This document shows positions 8,396 to 17,209 of a DNA stretch of 64,000 nucleotides, piece after piece. Each line of letters begins with the position of its first letter. Within the stretch, counting starts at the first letter, position 1. The notes below the pieces were generated by a model. That model was not told the origin of the DNA, searched no databases, and worked only from the letters and a program-made list of their open reading frames with translations. Source of the DNA: Chryseolinea soli (lineage in GTDB: Bacteria > Bacteroidota > Bacteroidia > Cytophagales > Cyclobacteriaceae); assembly GCF_003589925.1 (NCBI RefSeq), contig NZ_CP032382.1:7626001-7690000 (forward strand), in the 5' to 3' direction. Both the position numbers and the translations under genes were made by a program.

Positions 8396-10699
8396 CTAAA
8401 ATAATTGCGTAGTATCGACCAACCTGTTTTGCTTGAGCAACCCATCGATGGAAAATACAACGCGGACTGTCGTGCCCTTGCCATTGAACATTTGACTTTC
8501 ACCGGAGAGATCGGAAGCAAGCCCCTTGATTAACCGGATGCCAAAAGATACACTATCGCCGTCCACTTTTTCAGAAAAACCGATTCCATCATCCTCCACT
8601 TCAATGATTACTTTATTTTCCAAAGCCTTGTTAATGCGAACGGCAATGGTCCCCTGTATTTCACCGGGGAAGGCATGTTTCATGGCATTCGAAATAGCTT
8701 CATTCAGGATCAGCCCTACCGGCAGCGCAACTGAAATATCCAGTGAAATCGGATCCACAAACAAAGAGAATACTATGCGGCCGTCTGCTCCGTATGCTTC
8801 ACGCAGATGCTCGACAAGTTCAACAACATACGCCGGCATCATAATCGAACCGTAATTGTTGGTATTATAAAGTCTTTGATGGATCATGGCAATAGCTTCT
8901 ATTCTATTCCGGCTTTCCCTGATGGCGTCCATGACCGCTCCATTTTCCGTAGAGTCCATTTGACTGGTGAGCAAGCTGGTAACAATCTGCAGATTATTTT
9001 TCACGCGGTGATGGATTTCCCTCACCAACCATTCCTTTTGAATGAGCAATTCGTCTTTATCCGCGACCAGGTTTTCCAACTCAACGTTTTTCTCATTGAC
9101 CTCCTGCTGTTTTGCCTGAAGTTGCTTGTACAGTCCTTGTTTGGTTCGATAGCGACCATATAATAATACTGACAACAGAGCGAGAGCAACGACACCGCCA
9201 ATAACGATGTTACGAAGCAAGAGACTCTGCTGAAGGCTTGCCTCCTGAATGATCTGTTGTTGCTTGAGTAACTTAATGTCATTGTCCTTTTTCTCAGTTT
9301 CATGTTCCACCTCCATCTGAGCAAACTGAAATGTCGACGCCTCGTTTAGTATGGAATCCGTTAGACTCTTATGCAACTGATAGTTCACCAGCGCGGACTT
9401 GAAATTCCCCCTCGCGGAGTCAAGTTGTGATTTCAATAGATAAGCCCTCGCCATGTGCCTCTTGCCATTGTTTGGAACAAGGACCGAAAGGTAATCGGAC
9501 ATCGTTGTTTCTGCCTTGTTAAATTGACGGATATTCAGGTAGTACGTAACCAGGAAATGAAACGTGCTGAACGTGAGGACGTCTTTTTGAATGCCTTTCA
9601 GCAGACGTTCCATCTCATCAACGTATGGCCTTGCCTTTTCGAATTTCTTGGAACTAACATACGTGATAACGTAAAACAGGTTAAGGTGGAGACTGTCATA
9701 CCGGCTCCACGGTTTCTGAAGGGCAGCCTCCCCCTGGCGGATCGACTCGATGGACGCGGCCTCCTTTCCCAACCGCGAATAAAAAAGACAATTAATTTCC
9801 GTGCAGACCAGTATGGATGATCGGTCGTTATACTTAATAGCTATAGACAACGCTTTGTTTGCATTGGGTATCGCCTGATCAAAATCTGATAGGTACGCAT
9901 AGGCGACAGCAAGTCGCACATAGATAGTACACATCTGGAGTGTTGTGTCTTTTACCTCTTCTCCCGTTTTTACTGCCAGCAGGCCAAACCGGACAGCATC
10001 GTGTAAATCTCCTTTCTTTCCGAATATATAGCCCATGAGGTCATAAATGCCCTGCAAACTTTTGTGTCCAACGGATTTATAAATACTCAATGCTTCATTC
10101 AATTCTTTCATGGCAAGCTCTGCATTTCCAAGGATCTGGTCCAGGTCACCTAAGTCCTTTAACACATCTGCCTGTCTTTGCCTGCTGCCTGTAGTCCTGA
10201 AAAGCGCGAGGGCCTTGTCGAGGCATTTTCTCATTTCCTTGATTTCTGCAGCAGATTCCGATATCGAATAGTAGCGAGATCTTTCAACCCAGGCTTCCGC
10301 CATGTTTGCCGGATCAGAAATCGATTCATAGATTTTCAGCGATGATTCGATGTACGCTTTTCCATTTGCGCGGTCGCCTTTTTCACGATGGGCAGCGGCG
10401 TAAACAAAGTACGCCCTCGCTTCTGTTTTCTTATCATGCAATCGTCCATTGATCTGTTCAGCTTCACTAACTAATAGTTTGGCTGAATCAAGATCACCCG
10501 AGAACTCGCCAGGCTTATAGACGTAACAGAGCGCCAGCTCAAGTAAAAGTTTCGCCCTGCTTGAGTCTGTCCCGGTTTCTTTCAGCGCACGCGACAATTC
10601 ATGTATTCGACGACTGGTTTGCTCAGCAGGAATTGTCTGAGCTTTTGTAGCAAAGAATGACGTAAGGAAAAGAATTTGCAGTGCAAGTCTACGGCACAT
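8396..10699 (-). CDS. TPR-containing sensor histidine kinase (HisKA_2 type)
   Basis: A 767-residue kinase. It starts with a signal peptide (LALQILFLTSFFATKAQ), followed by a long TPR array up to about residue 430, a transmembrane helix near 500-520 (VIGGVVALALLSVLLYG), a coiled coil, the HisKA_2 dimerisation/phosphoacceptor motif EIHHRVKNNLQ near residue 560, and a C-terminal HATPase with NEAISNAMKHAF and EDDGIGF. TPRs are therefore periplasmic and may sense a protein or peptide. It is directly upstream of the sigma-54 regulator on the same strand and probably cotranscribed. HisKA_2 kinases usually partner with receiver domains outside the OmpR class. Confidence 0.92.
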   Translation of the reverse strand: MCRRLALQILFLTSFFATKAQTIPAEQTSRRIHELSRALKETGTDSSRAKLLLELALCYVYKPGEFSGDLDSAKLLVSEAEQINGRLHDKKTEARAYFVYAAAHREKGDRANGKAYIESSLKIYESISDPANMAEAWVERSRYYSISESAAEIKEMRKCLDKALALFRTTGSRQRQADVLKDLGDLDQILGNAELAMKELNEALSIYKSVGHKSLQGIYDLMGYIFGKKGDLHDAVRFGLLAVKTGEEVKDTTLQMCTIYVRLAVAYAYLSDFDQAIPNANKALSIAIKYNDRSSILVCTEINCLFYSRLGKEAASIESIRQGEAALQKPWSRYDSLHLNLFYVITYVSSKKFEKARPYVDEMERLLKGIQKDVLTFSTFHFLVTYYLNIRQFNKAETTMSDYLSVLVPNNGKRHMARAYLLKSQLDSARGNFKSALVNYQLHKSLTDSILNEASTFQFAQMEVEHETEKKDNDIKLLKQQQIIQEASLQQSLLLRNIVIGGVVALALLSVLLYGRYRTKQGLYKQLQAKQQEVNEKNVELENLVADKDELLIQKEWLVREIHHRVKNNLQIVTSLLTSQMDSTENGAVMDAIRESRNRIEAIAMIHQRLYNTNNYGSIMMPAYVVELVEHLREAYGADGRIVFSLFVDPISLDISVALPVGLILNEAISNAMKHAFPGEIQGTIAVRINKALENKVIIEVEDDGIGFSEKVDGDSVSFGIRLIKGLASDLSGESQMFNGKGTTVRVVFSIDGLLKQNRLVDTTQLF

Positions 10700-11013
10700 A
10701 AATTATTCGACTTCTAATTTTAGACTGATCGATTACGCCCTAAAGCAATAAGTAAAACTTTGTTTGCAAGAATCATCTTTTATTAAGGTACTTCGTTGAA
10801 AAAAAATCGAGTTAAGCGAATCACGAAAGCATATGGCTTTTTGCAGCCACACGTAAAATTCTTTAGTGTAAAAACGTTGGGATTAAATCCATTCAGCCAG
10901 CCAGTGGCTCGAACAGTAAAATAATCAATAATGCCCCTATTCGCAAGAAAAGCCAAGCTCAAAAGTTGCAACCCTTAATTGGGGAGAACCGATGACAATT
11001 GTCAATAAAAAAG
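10700..11013. other. Intergenic region before the sensor kinase
   Basis: About 310 bp without a supported gene. A 62-codon minus-strand frame at 10,783-10,971 shows no recognisable domain. The region should hold the kinase promoter and follows the palindrome at 11,014. Confidence 0.5.
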
Positions 11014-11029
11014 TGTGACAAAAGTCACA
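11014..11029. promoter_or_regulatory. CRP-type palindromic operator after crp copy 2
   Basis: TGTGACAAAAGTCACA is a perfect 6-bp inverted repeat with a 4-bp spacer and matches TGTGA-N6-TCACA. It sits 32 bp past the stop of the second Crp gene, in the same relative place as the palindrome after copy 1. Nearby bases (GATGACAA) are also shared, so the gene and its downstream operator look duplicated together. Confidence 0.75.
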
Positions 11030-11061
11030 ACGTTACGGGGTTGACCTACTACAAACAGGGT

Positions 11062-11646
11062 CTACTTCTTAGTGCCCCGACTGTTGATACGGCTAAGTGT
11101 TTCGCGGTTTATGCCCAGATAAGATGCGATGATATGCTTTGGAAACCGCTGTAAAAACTCAGGGTAGTTTTTCTCAAGATCGTGATAACGGTCCTCCGCG
11201 GACAGGCTGATAGCCGCATTAAGCCTTCGTTGTGTTGCCGCAGCGAAATTATCATCAATGGCCCTAATCCATCTTGTCATCGTCGGAATGTTATACACCA
11301 AGTCTGTCAGATCAGATTTCGTTACAATGAGCGTCTCAGTCTCTTCCCATGCATCGATAAAAAAAATTGAAGGTGTTTCTTTTATCAGGCTTTCACGGTC
11401 GGTTGCCCACCAGTTCTCAATCGATAAGCGTATGATGTGCTCTTCACCTTTATCACCCACCGTATACTGACGCATTGCCCCCTTAAGGATGAAAGCCGTG
11501 TGCTTGCACACTTCTCCCTCCTGTAAAAAATATTGTCTTTTCCTGAATTTCCTAGGCACAAAAACACGTTGAATTGCGTCAATCTCCTCGCTAGTCAGGG
11601 GGGTTTCTACGTGACGATTGATATAAGTAACAAGGGTGTCGTACAT
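11062..11646 (-). CDS. Crp/Fnr-family transcriptional regulator (copy 2)
   Basis: A 194-residue paralogue of the protein at 5,240-5,824: same length, with long identical stretches (KFRKRQYFLQEGEVCK, NYPEFLQRFP, HIIASYLGINRETLSRI). The winged-helix recognition residues are the same in both, so both should read the same TGTGA-type sites. The sensory beta rolls differ more. It is monocistronic by spacing, and followed by its own CRP-type palindrome, the sensor kinase and the sigma-54 regulator. No ligand can be assigned. Confidence 0.9.
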   Translation of the reverse strand: MYDTLVTYINRHVETPLTSEEIDAIQRVFVPRKFRKRQYFLQEGEVCKHTAFILKGAMRQYTVGDKGEEHIIRLSIENWWATDRESLIKETPSIFFIDAWEETETLIVTKSDLTDLVYNIPTMTRWIRAIDDNFAAATQRRLNAAISLSAEDRYHDLEKNYPEFLQRFPKHIIASYLGINRETLSRINSRGTKK

Positions 11647-11954
11647 GATTCAGCGGAATATTAAAGGTATATAATTTGTCCATTTAAAGGGAAGGACAGA
11701 CCCGGGAGTAAGGTAAAAGGCTGACAGATAATTTGTTGCAGCAAATTTAACCGCTCTTTAGGCGAATTCCAAGGTGCTGATAAACTGGTCAAGTCATTCA
11801 TAGGCCGCAAGAGTCTTGTGCCATCCGCACGACTCCAAAAAATATATTTGAGACGCGTCTCCGGATACTTCAGAATTACAAATTAGTTACCTTCTCGGAT
11901 TCTTGTATTCATTCTTATTCGCCGGTGAGGTTTTTATATTTTCCGAGTTCGAGG
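11647..11954. other. Intergenic region upstream of crp copy 2
   Basis: About 300 bp with no supported gene. It should carry the promoter of the second crp gene (reading left) and the degraded 3' end of the pseudogene to its right. Confidence 0.5.
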
Positions 11955-12634
11955 TTATGTTTTTAGTACGCCCACGGCTGCGTAATACGATTCACATTCC
12001 TTCCGGCCCCGTTCGACCGCTGCCAACATGCGTTTCTCGAACATGTCGGCGAAGTCGCCGTAGGCCAGATTTCCACAGAGCTTCATCACGATCATGCGTT
12101 TGAGTGGCATTTGACCGGATATGCGCGTGCTGAGATCCTCGCAGGGAATAGTATTGACGAGCTGATCATTTACCGCCTGGAGTGTACTGAACTTACGGAA
12201 CCGATCAATGCATTCGCGTAGCAACGAGCATGATTCGATGAGCCGATCTTCGTGGTATACACCCGCTTCAATAAATGGGGTCCTCCCTCCAAGAAATTTG
12301 GCGTGGACTGGGGATTTTCGCCGGCCTCGTGCACGGTGATCTCATACGGGCCGGACAACAAGGGCTGATTGACCGGATCGGTTTAGGTAGCGCCACTTAG
12401 CGCTTGTTTCAAGACCTGGTTGACCACCGGGAAAATAACATCGTATACCGTCCAGTTGAAATTCAATTCATCGACGCCTGCTTTTGGATGGAATTCGTAC
12501 CGGATACGGTAAATGGCTTCCCCTTCATTTTTTAGCATAACATAAATACGATTATCCTGGGAATGCTCATAAAACCCCAGGCTTTCGAACCCGATGTACT
12601 GCTTTACCTTCCGTTCAATTTCCTCAATCTTCAT
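11955..12634 (-). pseudogene. Pseudogene of the 245-248 aa unknown family
   Basis: Broken copy of the family seen intact at 12,799-13,545 and 18,164-18,901. The N-terminal part (MKIEEIERKVKQYIGFESLG, 12,634-12,386) reads well until an in-frame TAA at 12,383-12,385, where the relatives have Tyr. Reading continues in the same frame (QPLLSGPYEITV, equivalent to QPLLSDSYETTV), shifts by one base near 12,280-12,290, resumes as EAGVYHEDRLIE, loses about five residues after IDRF, and ends at a stop at 11,955 where relatives again have Tyr. Two nonsense changes, one frameshift and one small deletion show a dead gene of fairly recent origin. Confidence 0.85.
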
Positions 12635-12798
12635 TCCTTGATGTTTGATCCTTCTATAGGTGGTCGTTGTGCTCCTCCCGTATATTTTATAGAAAATATC
12701 CAACGTTTCAATGGCGCCGCAGGCCCTGGGTACTTCCGTTGCCATAACCAGAATCGTTATGCCCCAAGAAGGAGCACCAAAAACGGCGATGCGCACCA

Positions 12799-13545
12799 TC
12801 ATGATCCATCTATAGTCAACGTCTTGTATTGTTCCTGGTCCAGACAGGCCTTCAGGGCTATCGCGGCGGCGAGGTAGGATTCGTATTCCTTCATCCCTTT
12901 ATTGATGGCGTCCAGTAGTCTTCGTTCGAACCAGGCGGTAAAACGTCCGTACTCCGGATTGTCGCAGAGTTTCAAGATGATCATCCGCTTGAGCGCGGGG
13001 TGGTTGTTCATGCGGCTACCTACCTTTTCAAACTCCGTGGTTTTGATAAACAGATCATTTACGTGTTGCAGGGAGGAATAAGTCTCAAAGAACGGCAGAA
13101 CAAATTGATCGATACCTTGCCGCTGCACAGCACACGCCCTGACCAGGCGGTGTTCATAATAGCTACTGTTTTCTATAAACGGCTCCACGCGATTGGCTTG
13201 CCTAAAATCTTGCATGGCATCGACGTTCTCCACACGATCCAACAAAGTCGTATCATAAAAATCAGCAGTCACGGGACTTCCATGCGAATCCGTATAGGTT
13301 GCGTTATTCAAAACAGCCATTAAAATCCGGTTTACCTTCGGAAAAATGATACTGTAGTGGATCCAGCTGAAATTGAGTATTTCCAGTATGCCCTTGGGGA
13401 AAAATTCATAACTGATCTCGTAAATAGCCTCACCCGACTTTTTGAACATGTAATAGTTACGGTCATAGTTTTTGTGCTCGTAAAAGCCCATGCTTTCAAA
13501 GCCGATGGCAGCTTTGACTTTTCTATCAACTTCTTCGATTTCCAT
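12799..13545 (-). CDS. Unknown-family protein, immunity-like cluster (copy 2)
   Basis: A 248-residue soluble protein without signal peptide or membrane segment. I do not recognise a named family. It is clearly homologous to the protein at 18,164-18,901: shared features are the N-terminus E-E-[IV]-D-[RK]-KVK, GFYEH/GFHEH, GEAI-[YH]-[ER]-ISYEF-[FY]-P, IIFPKVN, LKRMII-[LM]-KLC-[DG]-NP-[EA]-Y, and KEYES. A broken third copy lies 164 bp downstream. Several tandem copies next to Imm11-like and YezG-like genes suggest an immunity protein family, but that is inference from context only. Confidence 0.7.
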   Translation of the reverse strand: MEIEEVDRKVKAAIGFESMGFYEHKNYDRNYYMFKKSGEAIYEISYEFFPKGILEILNFSWIHYSIIFPKVNRILMAVLNNATYTDSHGSPVTADFYDTTLLDRVENVDAMQDFRQANRVEPFIENSSYYEHRLVRACAVQRQGIDQFVLPFFETYSSLQHVNDLFIKTTEFEKVGSRMNNHPALKRMIILKLCDNPEYGRFTAWFERRLLDAINKGMKEYESYLAAAIALKACLDQEQYKTLTIDGS

Positions 13546-13710
13546 TCTTTCTCGTTATGGCGTGATTGCTTCGTAGGCGGCCGGTGTACCGCCCTATTGG
13601 TATACATCCTTCTAAACGTTGGTGAGGCCTTGTATTGTCCTGGTCCGGGGATGTCCTCAGGGCGTTCCGTGCCGCGTAATACCAGTAGCGGTTCATCATG
13701 ACTGTGAGTT

Positions 13711-14412
13711 TCAATGTATTTCAAACTTCCGGAAAGGCTCTATCTGAACATCTCTCAATCCTTTACTTTCCATTGCCTCTTTTGCTCGTTCACTTACCAG
13801 AAGCGAATTGTTAAATCCCCACATTACGTCGTATTCCACCGTCAAAACCATGGATTTAACACTCAGCAGAATATTATTATCGATCATCTCGGAACATTTT
13901 CTTTTGAACGCTTCGTAATCGATAAAGCCGCCTTTTTGAGTCTCGATAAGATTCCTGGTTTTCAGATCTTCATACTTGAATTCAGATGCCTGGTAATCGG
14001 CAATATTGTAGAGTGATCCGAAGATTTGAAGCAGGTGATACGTCCATGTCTCTTCTCTCTTTTCATATTTGATCAAATTCACGGGATGATACCGGTGGGG
14101 TGGCATGGAAAATCCATCCAATACAGCCTTCATTGCATCGCTCACAATAACTGCGAACCCGTGACGGGGTCGGAACGCTTTGTAGGTGATATCGTCCGAC
14201 CAATATACCAGGTCAGCCTCGAAGGGTATGTGCCGCCGGTCCTTCTTATCCCGGTTGGTGTTGACCAGAAACATAGTGATCGGCGCGGCCATGTCGAGAG
14301 CCGCTTCACGCGAAATTATATCGTTAATATCATATCCGCCATTCGTACCTTGAATAAGAAGGGCGTTCCACTCTCGATTTCCATCGACCCGTGCCTTAGC
14401 TTCAAAAAACAT
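13711..14412 (-). CDS. Putative immunity protein, Imm11/DUF1629-like
   Basis: A 233-residue soluble protein. The C-terminal segment LLVSERAKEAMESKGLRDVQ followed by IEPF resembles the closing motif of DUF1629/Imm11-type immunity proteins (a serine-glutamate pair, a helix, then a beta strand), and an earlier segment (GFAVIVSDAMKAVLDGF) has the same shape, as if the fold were duplicated. These families neutralise polymorphic toxins. Its ATG overlaps the 3' end of the preceding short secreted-protein gene by 11 bp, so translation may be coupled. Assignment rests on motif resemblance and needs a profile search. Confidence 0.55.
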   Translation of the reverse strand: MFFEAKARVDGNREWNALLIQGTNGGYDINDIISREAALDMAAPITMFLVNTNRDKKDRRHIPFEADLVYWSDDITYKAFRPRHGFAVIVSDAMKAVLDGFSMPPHRYHPVNLIKYEKREETWTYHLLQIFGSLYNIADYQASEFKYEDLKTRNLIETQKGGFIDYEAFKRKCSEMIDNNILLSVKSMVLTVEYDVMWGFNNSLLVSERAKEAMESKGLRDVQIEPFRKFEIH

Positions 14413-14647
14413 AGTTTGTTGTCTGCTTTAGTTTGTTAAAAACGACATGTGGATGTGCTCCGGGGAGAGAGTCAGCTGCTGTGGTCAGATATGAACCGAC
14501 AACGTCTGTTTTAAAGATAATACCGAAACCCTTTTTTCCGCCGTTGGCGGCGCCCCAAAAATTCCCTTGGGCGTGGCAAATGGTTGTTGAAAGAGCAAGG
14601 GCCGATAGTAATACATTGGCATTGAATTGGGACGAGAAAAATCGCAT
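14402..14647 (-). CDS. Truncated secreted protein with one GloVer-type repeat
   Basis: An 81-residue reading frame: a clear signal peptide (FNANVLLSALALSTTICHAQ) and then one Gly-rich unit (FWGAANGGKKGFGIIFKTD, then SYLTT) of the kind repeated many times in large secreted Bacteroidota proteins (GloVer-type tandem repeats). The protein stops shortly after, where a full-length member would continue for hundreds of residues. Probably the 5' end of a former large exported protein, possibly a toxin carrier, now joined to the following immunity-like gene with an 11-bp overlap. Confidence 0.6.
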   Translation of the reverse strand: MRFFSSQFNANVLLSALALSTTICHAQGNFWGAANGGKKGFGIIFKTDVVGSYLTTAADSLPGAHPHVVFNKLKQTTNYVF

Positions 14648-15234
14648 GACGATAACAGGTCAGATAGCTGTCAAAGTACAAAATTTCCGCGCGACACCGC
14701 GGATGTTTCGGATTAATTAAGTGTTAAAAACAAAGGGCACCGAGGGATGTCTGCCAAGCATAGCTATTTTTTTTGCCCCATCCAATCTAGAACTTATATT
14801 TAACCAACGTAGGCAAATATCCGAACCAAGCATTTGCGGCATTTCAGCCACCGCGCATCTGCCACATATGGGCTATTTAATATAAGGCACCTTATATAAA
14901 CTTTACCCCGATTGTTCATTTATTTCAAAATATCCATACTACCCTCCACGCAAAACAATCGAATATTTCCCGCAGGCGCGAAATCGCCGGGGCATTGGGA
15001 TTTGTTGTTCGGTCCGATGGTGGCCTTAGAGTTAATAAGACCACGGTGCATCTCTAAAGAAAGGTTTCGCATAGGTTATTCGCCCAACACTCTTCGGGGT
15101 GACTGATCAAGGGCCGGGATAACGTTAGTCGATTTTCTGATGTTTTATGGTGAGCGCCATGGCAACCCGCACCCTGAGAGCGAAGTTGGTGTAAAGTTTG
15201 CTGATAACAACACCTTACGTGTCAAAAATACTGA
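14648..15234. other. Intergenic region with repeat copy 1
   Basis: Nearly 590 bp without a supported gene on either strand. It contains the first copy of a 25-bp dispersed repeat (14,877-14,901). A 64-codon plus-strand frame at 14,912 has no protein-like character. Confidence 0.5.
14877..14901. repeat. 25-bp dispersed repeat, copy 1
   Basis: Shares the pattern TTAA[CT]ATAA, 3-base variable, ACC-like core, then TTATATAAAC with copies at 19,027-19,051 and 43,311-43,335. This copy is also partly palindromic (TATAAGG-CAC-CTTATA). Function unknown. Confidence 0.6.
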
Positions 15235-15573
15235 CTACTGATTGTTACAGACACGGTCATGTAAGTCCTGATCCCATATATATTCAATGCTAAATTTGTG
15301 ATCAGGGTATAGCGTGAAGATGGCGCGGTTCCAATCGCTATGCTGTAAGGGATGAGATTGTGTCATCTCGTAAAGTTTATGAACGGCCTTGGACGTTTGA
15401 AAGTCCCCGGTTGTATCAATTTCCACTAGCTTGTCAGCGAAATCTGAATAGTAGCTTTCGAAACCTACATTTTTCTCAAGACGTTTAATTTTAAGGGATG
15501 CAGACTTCCAATCTTTTACGTGGGTAACACTGTCCAATACTTTGCTGGCAAGGAGATTGAATATTTCGTTCAT
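15235..15573 (-). CDS. YezG/DUF600-like putative immunity protein
   Basis: A 112-residue acidic soluble protein. The arrangement of an N-terminal amphipathic helix (MNEIFNLLASKVLDSV), W near residue 23, central helix, and the closing WNRAIFTLYPDHKFSIEYIW resembles the YezG/DUF600 immunity family, in which a final W-x(n)-F-x-L...G/H-KF-x-I-x-Y hairpin is typical. A decayed reading frame on the same strand ends 41 bp upstream, which is the place a cognate toxin would occupy. The family call is by eye. Confidence 0.5.
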   Translation of the reverse strand: MNEIFNLLASKVLDSVTHVKDWKSASLKIKRLEKNVGFESYYSDFADKLVEIDTTGDFQTSKAVHKLYEMTQSHPLQHSDWNRAIFTLYPDHKFSIEYIWDQDLHDRVCNNQ

Positions 15574-15613
15574 GGAGTTTTTTTATTTTCAAATACTCGT
15601 CATTTTAGTTCCA

Positions 15614-15998
15614 TTAATCTAGGTCCAACGTGAGCCCGAAAGGGACCCCGCTATTCGCCCTAATCTGCGGTTCGGCATCTACCACAGTTTTGCACATGGC
15701 ATCAAGCCACATTGGAAAACCGTCAGAAATGTCGCCGGCCTTTCTGAGAGCGTATAGCTCTGCTGTATCTTTCAAAGATAATACTCTCCTGTTGTCGCTG
15801 ACGCTTAGTTATCTGAAACAGCATCAAATTTATGAGTACGGATACAACAACGTAATGGATGAGTTCCAAACGAGTTATTTGGCAGCGTTCCTTGTGGAGC
15901 GTTTTACATCTAACGGTGTAAGGGAAATATTACTTAATGTGTTGGGGGCGCTGGAATTTTGTATATCTTCGGTGATAAGCCCATCCGTTGCCTTTTAA
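15614..15998 (-). pseudogene. Decayed toxin-like gene upstream of immunity gene
   Basis: Three successive minus-strand frames read as protein although each is interrupted: one ending at about 15,879 (TPLDVKRSTRNAAK), one covering about 15,808-15,900 (SFGTHPLRCCIRTHKFDAVS), and one ending in a TAA at 15,614-15,616 (KDTAELYALRKAGDISDGF, PMWLDAMCKTVV). Together they suggest one frameshifted gene. Its position directly before the YezG-like gene fits a former toxin. The plus strand also has an open 122-codon frame here, ending at a hairpin, so the strand call is not certain. Confidence 0.4.
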
Positions 15999-16024
15999 CA
16001 AAAAGGCCGGTTGGGCTTTTTTTT
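15999..16024. terminator. Candidate intrinsic terminator
   Basis: AAAAAGGCC, four-base loop, GGGCTTTTT followed by more T: an imperfect hairpin with A and T tracts on each side, so it could act on either strand. It lies just before the gene at 16,053. Confidence 0.5.
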
Positions 16025-16052
16025 ATGTTTTATATTCTAACCCTCAAAATCT

Positions 16053-17012
16053 ATGAAGGCATTTAATGTATTGTTTGTGACCTGTTTGCTATTATTCTCC
16101 GTACGGTCCCTTGCCCAGAAGATTGGTGTGGATAGCAAAGGGAAAAGTGTATTCACTCACTTGTCCAGCGCTGAAGCGCGATTTGAGCTGAGCACTGAGG
16201 AACCGTTATCGGTTTCGTATTTATTCCACCCTACCGAGCATCCGTTTACGTTAACCAGAACAGGCGATACGACGGTGGTAAAGATACACGGATGGTTAGG
16301 TCAGCTGTCCCTGTTAAACTCAAGCGATATTTTGGTCCTCTCGGATCTTTCCGATTCCAATCTGGGGGTTGGTGGCAAATTTGGCTACCAGAGCACAATC
16401 GATGTTTTTCATGATCTTAATAGTATTCCGAGCGGATATCTTGGTACGTATACGTGGGGTGTGAACGGCGTTCTGAACATGGACAATATCCGGTTATATG
16501 ATTCGGTCTCGGCGAACATATCGAAGGAACGCCCGGTTACACTTGGAGCCGAGGGGAACTTCAACCTATTTTTTAAGAATTGGAGTGGAGGCAGTGCTCG
16601 TATGGTGTTTGCCTTTACGGGTGCAATACTGCATACCTGGAATGATGATGAACTGATCAATTACCAAGAGCTTTCGAAAACGACGGTGCTACCGACGATT
16701 GTCGCTTTGAAGGACTTTAAAGGACGATACGGAACGCTCGACCGGGATGTGACCAAGATACGCTTCTCGCTTGCTGTGCCGATGTACTTCAGCATCGTCA
16801 ACCCCATACCGTATCTGGTCTTTAACAGTTCGTCTGGGAATGACAGTTATACCTATGGCGCTTTTATCAACGTAATCAGCAAAAGACTCACAAAAATAAA
16901 ATTCAAGATACCTTCTTCCATCGGTATGGGGATCGACTGGACCTCGACGGACGGAGATGTTTCAGATCCGAAGATATTTGTAAAAGGCGCTATCAGCTTA
17001 GGTAAGCTTTGA
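16053..17012 (+). CDS. Secreted or outer-membrane protein of unknown function
   Basis: A 319-residue protein with a clear signal peptide (FNVLFVTCLLLFSVRSLAQ). The mature part is rich in alternating hydrophobic/polar strands (FRLSLAVPMYFSIV-like segments) and ends in a short hydrophobic strand, which fits an outer-membrane beta-barrel or periplasmic beta protein. No family recognised. It is the only plus-strand gene in a run of minus-strand immunity-like genes and is followed by a long inverted repeat. Confidence 0.75.
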   Translation: MKAFNVLFVTCLLLFSVRSLAQKIGVDSKGKSVFTHLSSAEARFELSTEEPLSVSYLFHPTEHPFTLTRTGDTTVVKIHGWLGQLSLLNSSDILVLSDLSDSNLGVGGKFGYQSTIDVFHDLNSIPSGYLGTYTWGVNGVLNMDNIRLYDSVSANISKERPVTLGAEGNFNLFFKNWSGGSARMVFAFTGAILHTWNDDELINYQELSKTTVLPTIVALKDFKGRYGTLDRDVTKIRFSLAVPMYFSIVNPIPYLVFNSSSGNDSYTYGAFINVISKRLTKIKFKIPSSIGMGIDWTSTDGDVSDPKIFVKGAISLGKL

Positions 17013-17042
17013 GATTTTTAACTGGAGATTCCGAGGTGTTGG

Positions 17043-17110
17043 GACATAACTTCAAGATAGTCAATACGGGGGATGGTCAATTCCTCGTATTGGCTATCTT
17101 GAGTTATGTC
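17043..17110. repeat. Long inverted repeat / hairpin
   Basis: Arms of 26 and 25 bases (17,043-17,068 and 17,086-17,110) pair almost perfectly, with one bulge and one mismatch, around a 17-base loop. The ends read GACATAACTTCAAGATAG and CTATCTTGAGTTATGTC. There is no following T tract, so a plain intrinsic terminator is less likely than a structured RNA end or a small mobile-element remnant. Confidence 0.75.
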
Positions 17111-17209
17111 TTAACACGATTGAATCTGCGCTTACTTAAGTTATAGTGGTCAAGAACGTCGGAATCCCACCTTTAGGTAACCGAGAAGGAAATTCAAATA
17201 AAATCAAAC

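Noticed and set aside
10783..10971. 62-codon minus-strand frame between crp copy 2 and the sensor kinase
   Set aside because: No recognisable domain or composition bias; lies in the promoter region of the kinase.
14912..15106. 64-codon plus frame
   Set aside because: No protein-like features and no ribosome-binding context.
15630..15998. 122-codon plus-strand frame ending at a terminator hairpin
   Set aside because: The minus strand of the same DNA reads more like protein (three frames in turn). Kept only as a caveat to the pseudogene call.
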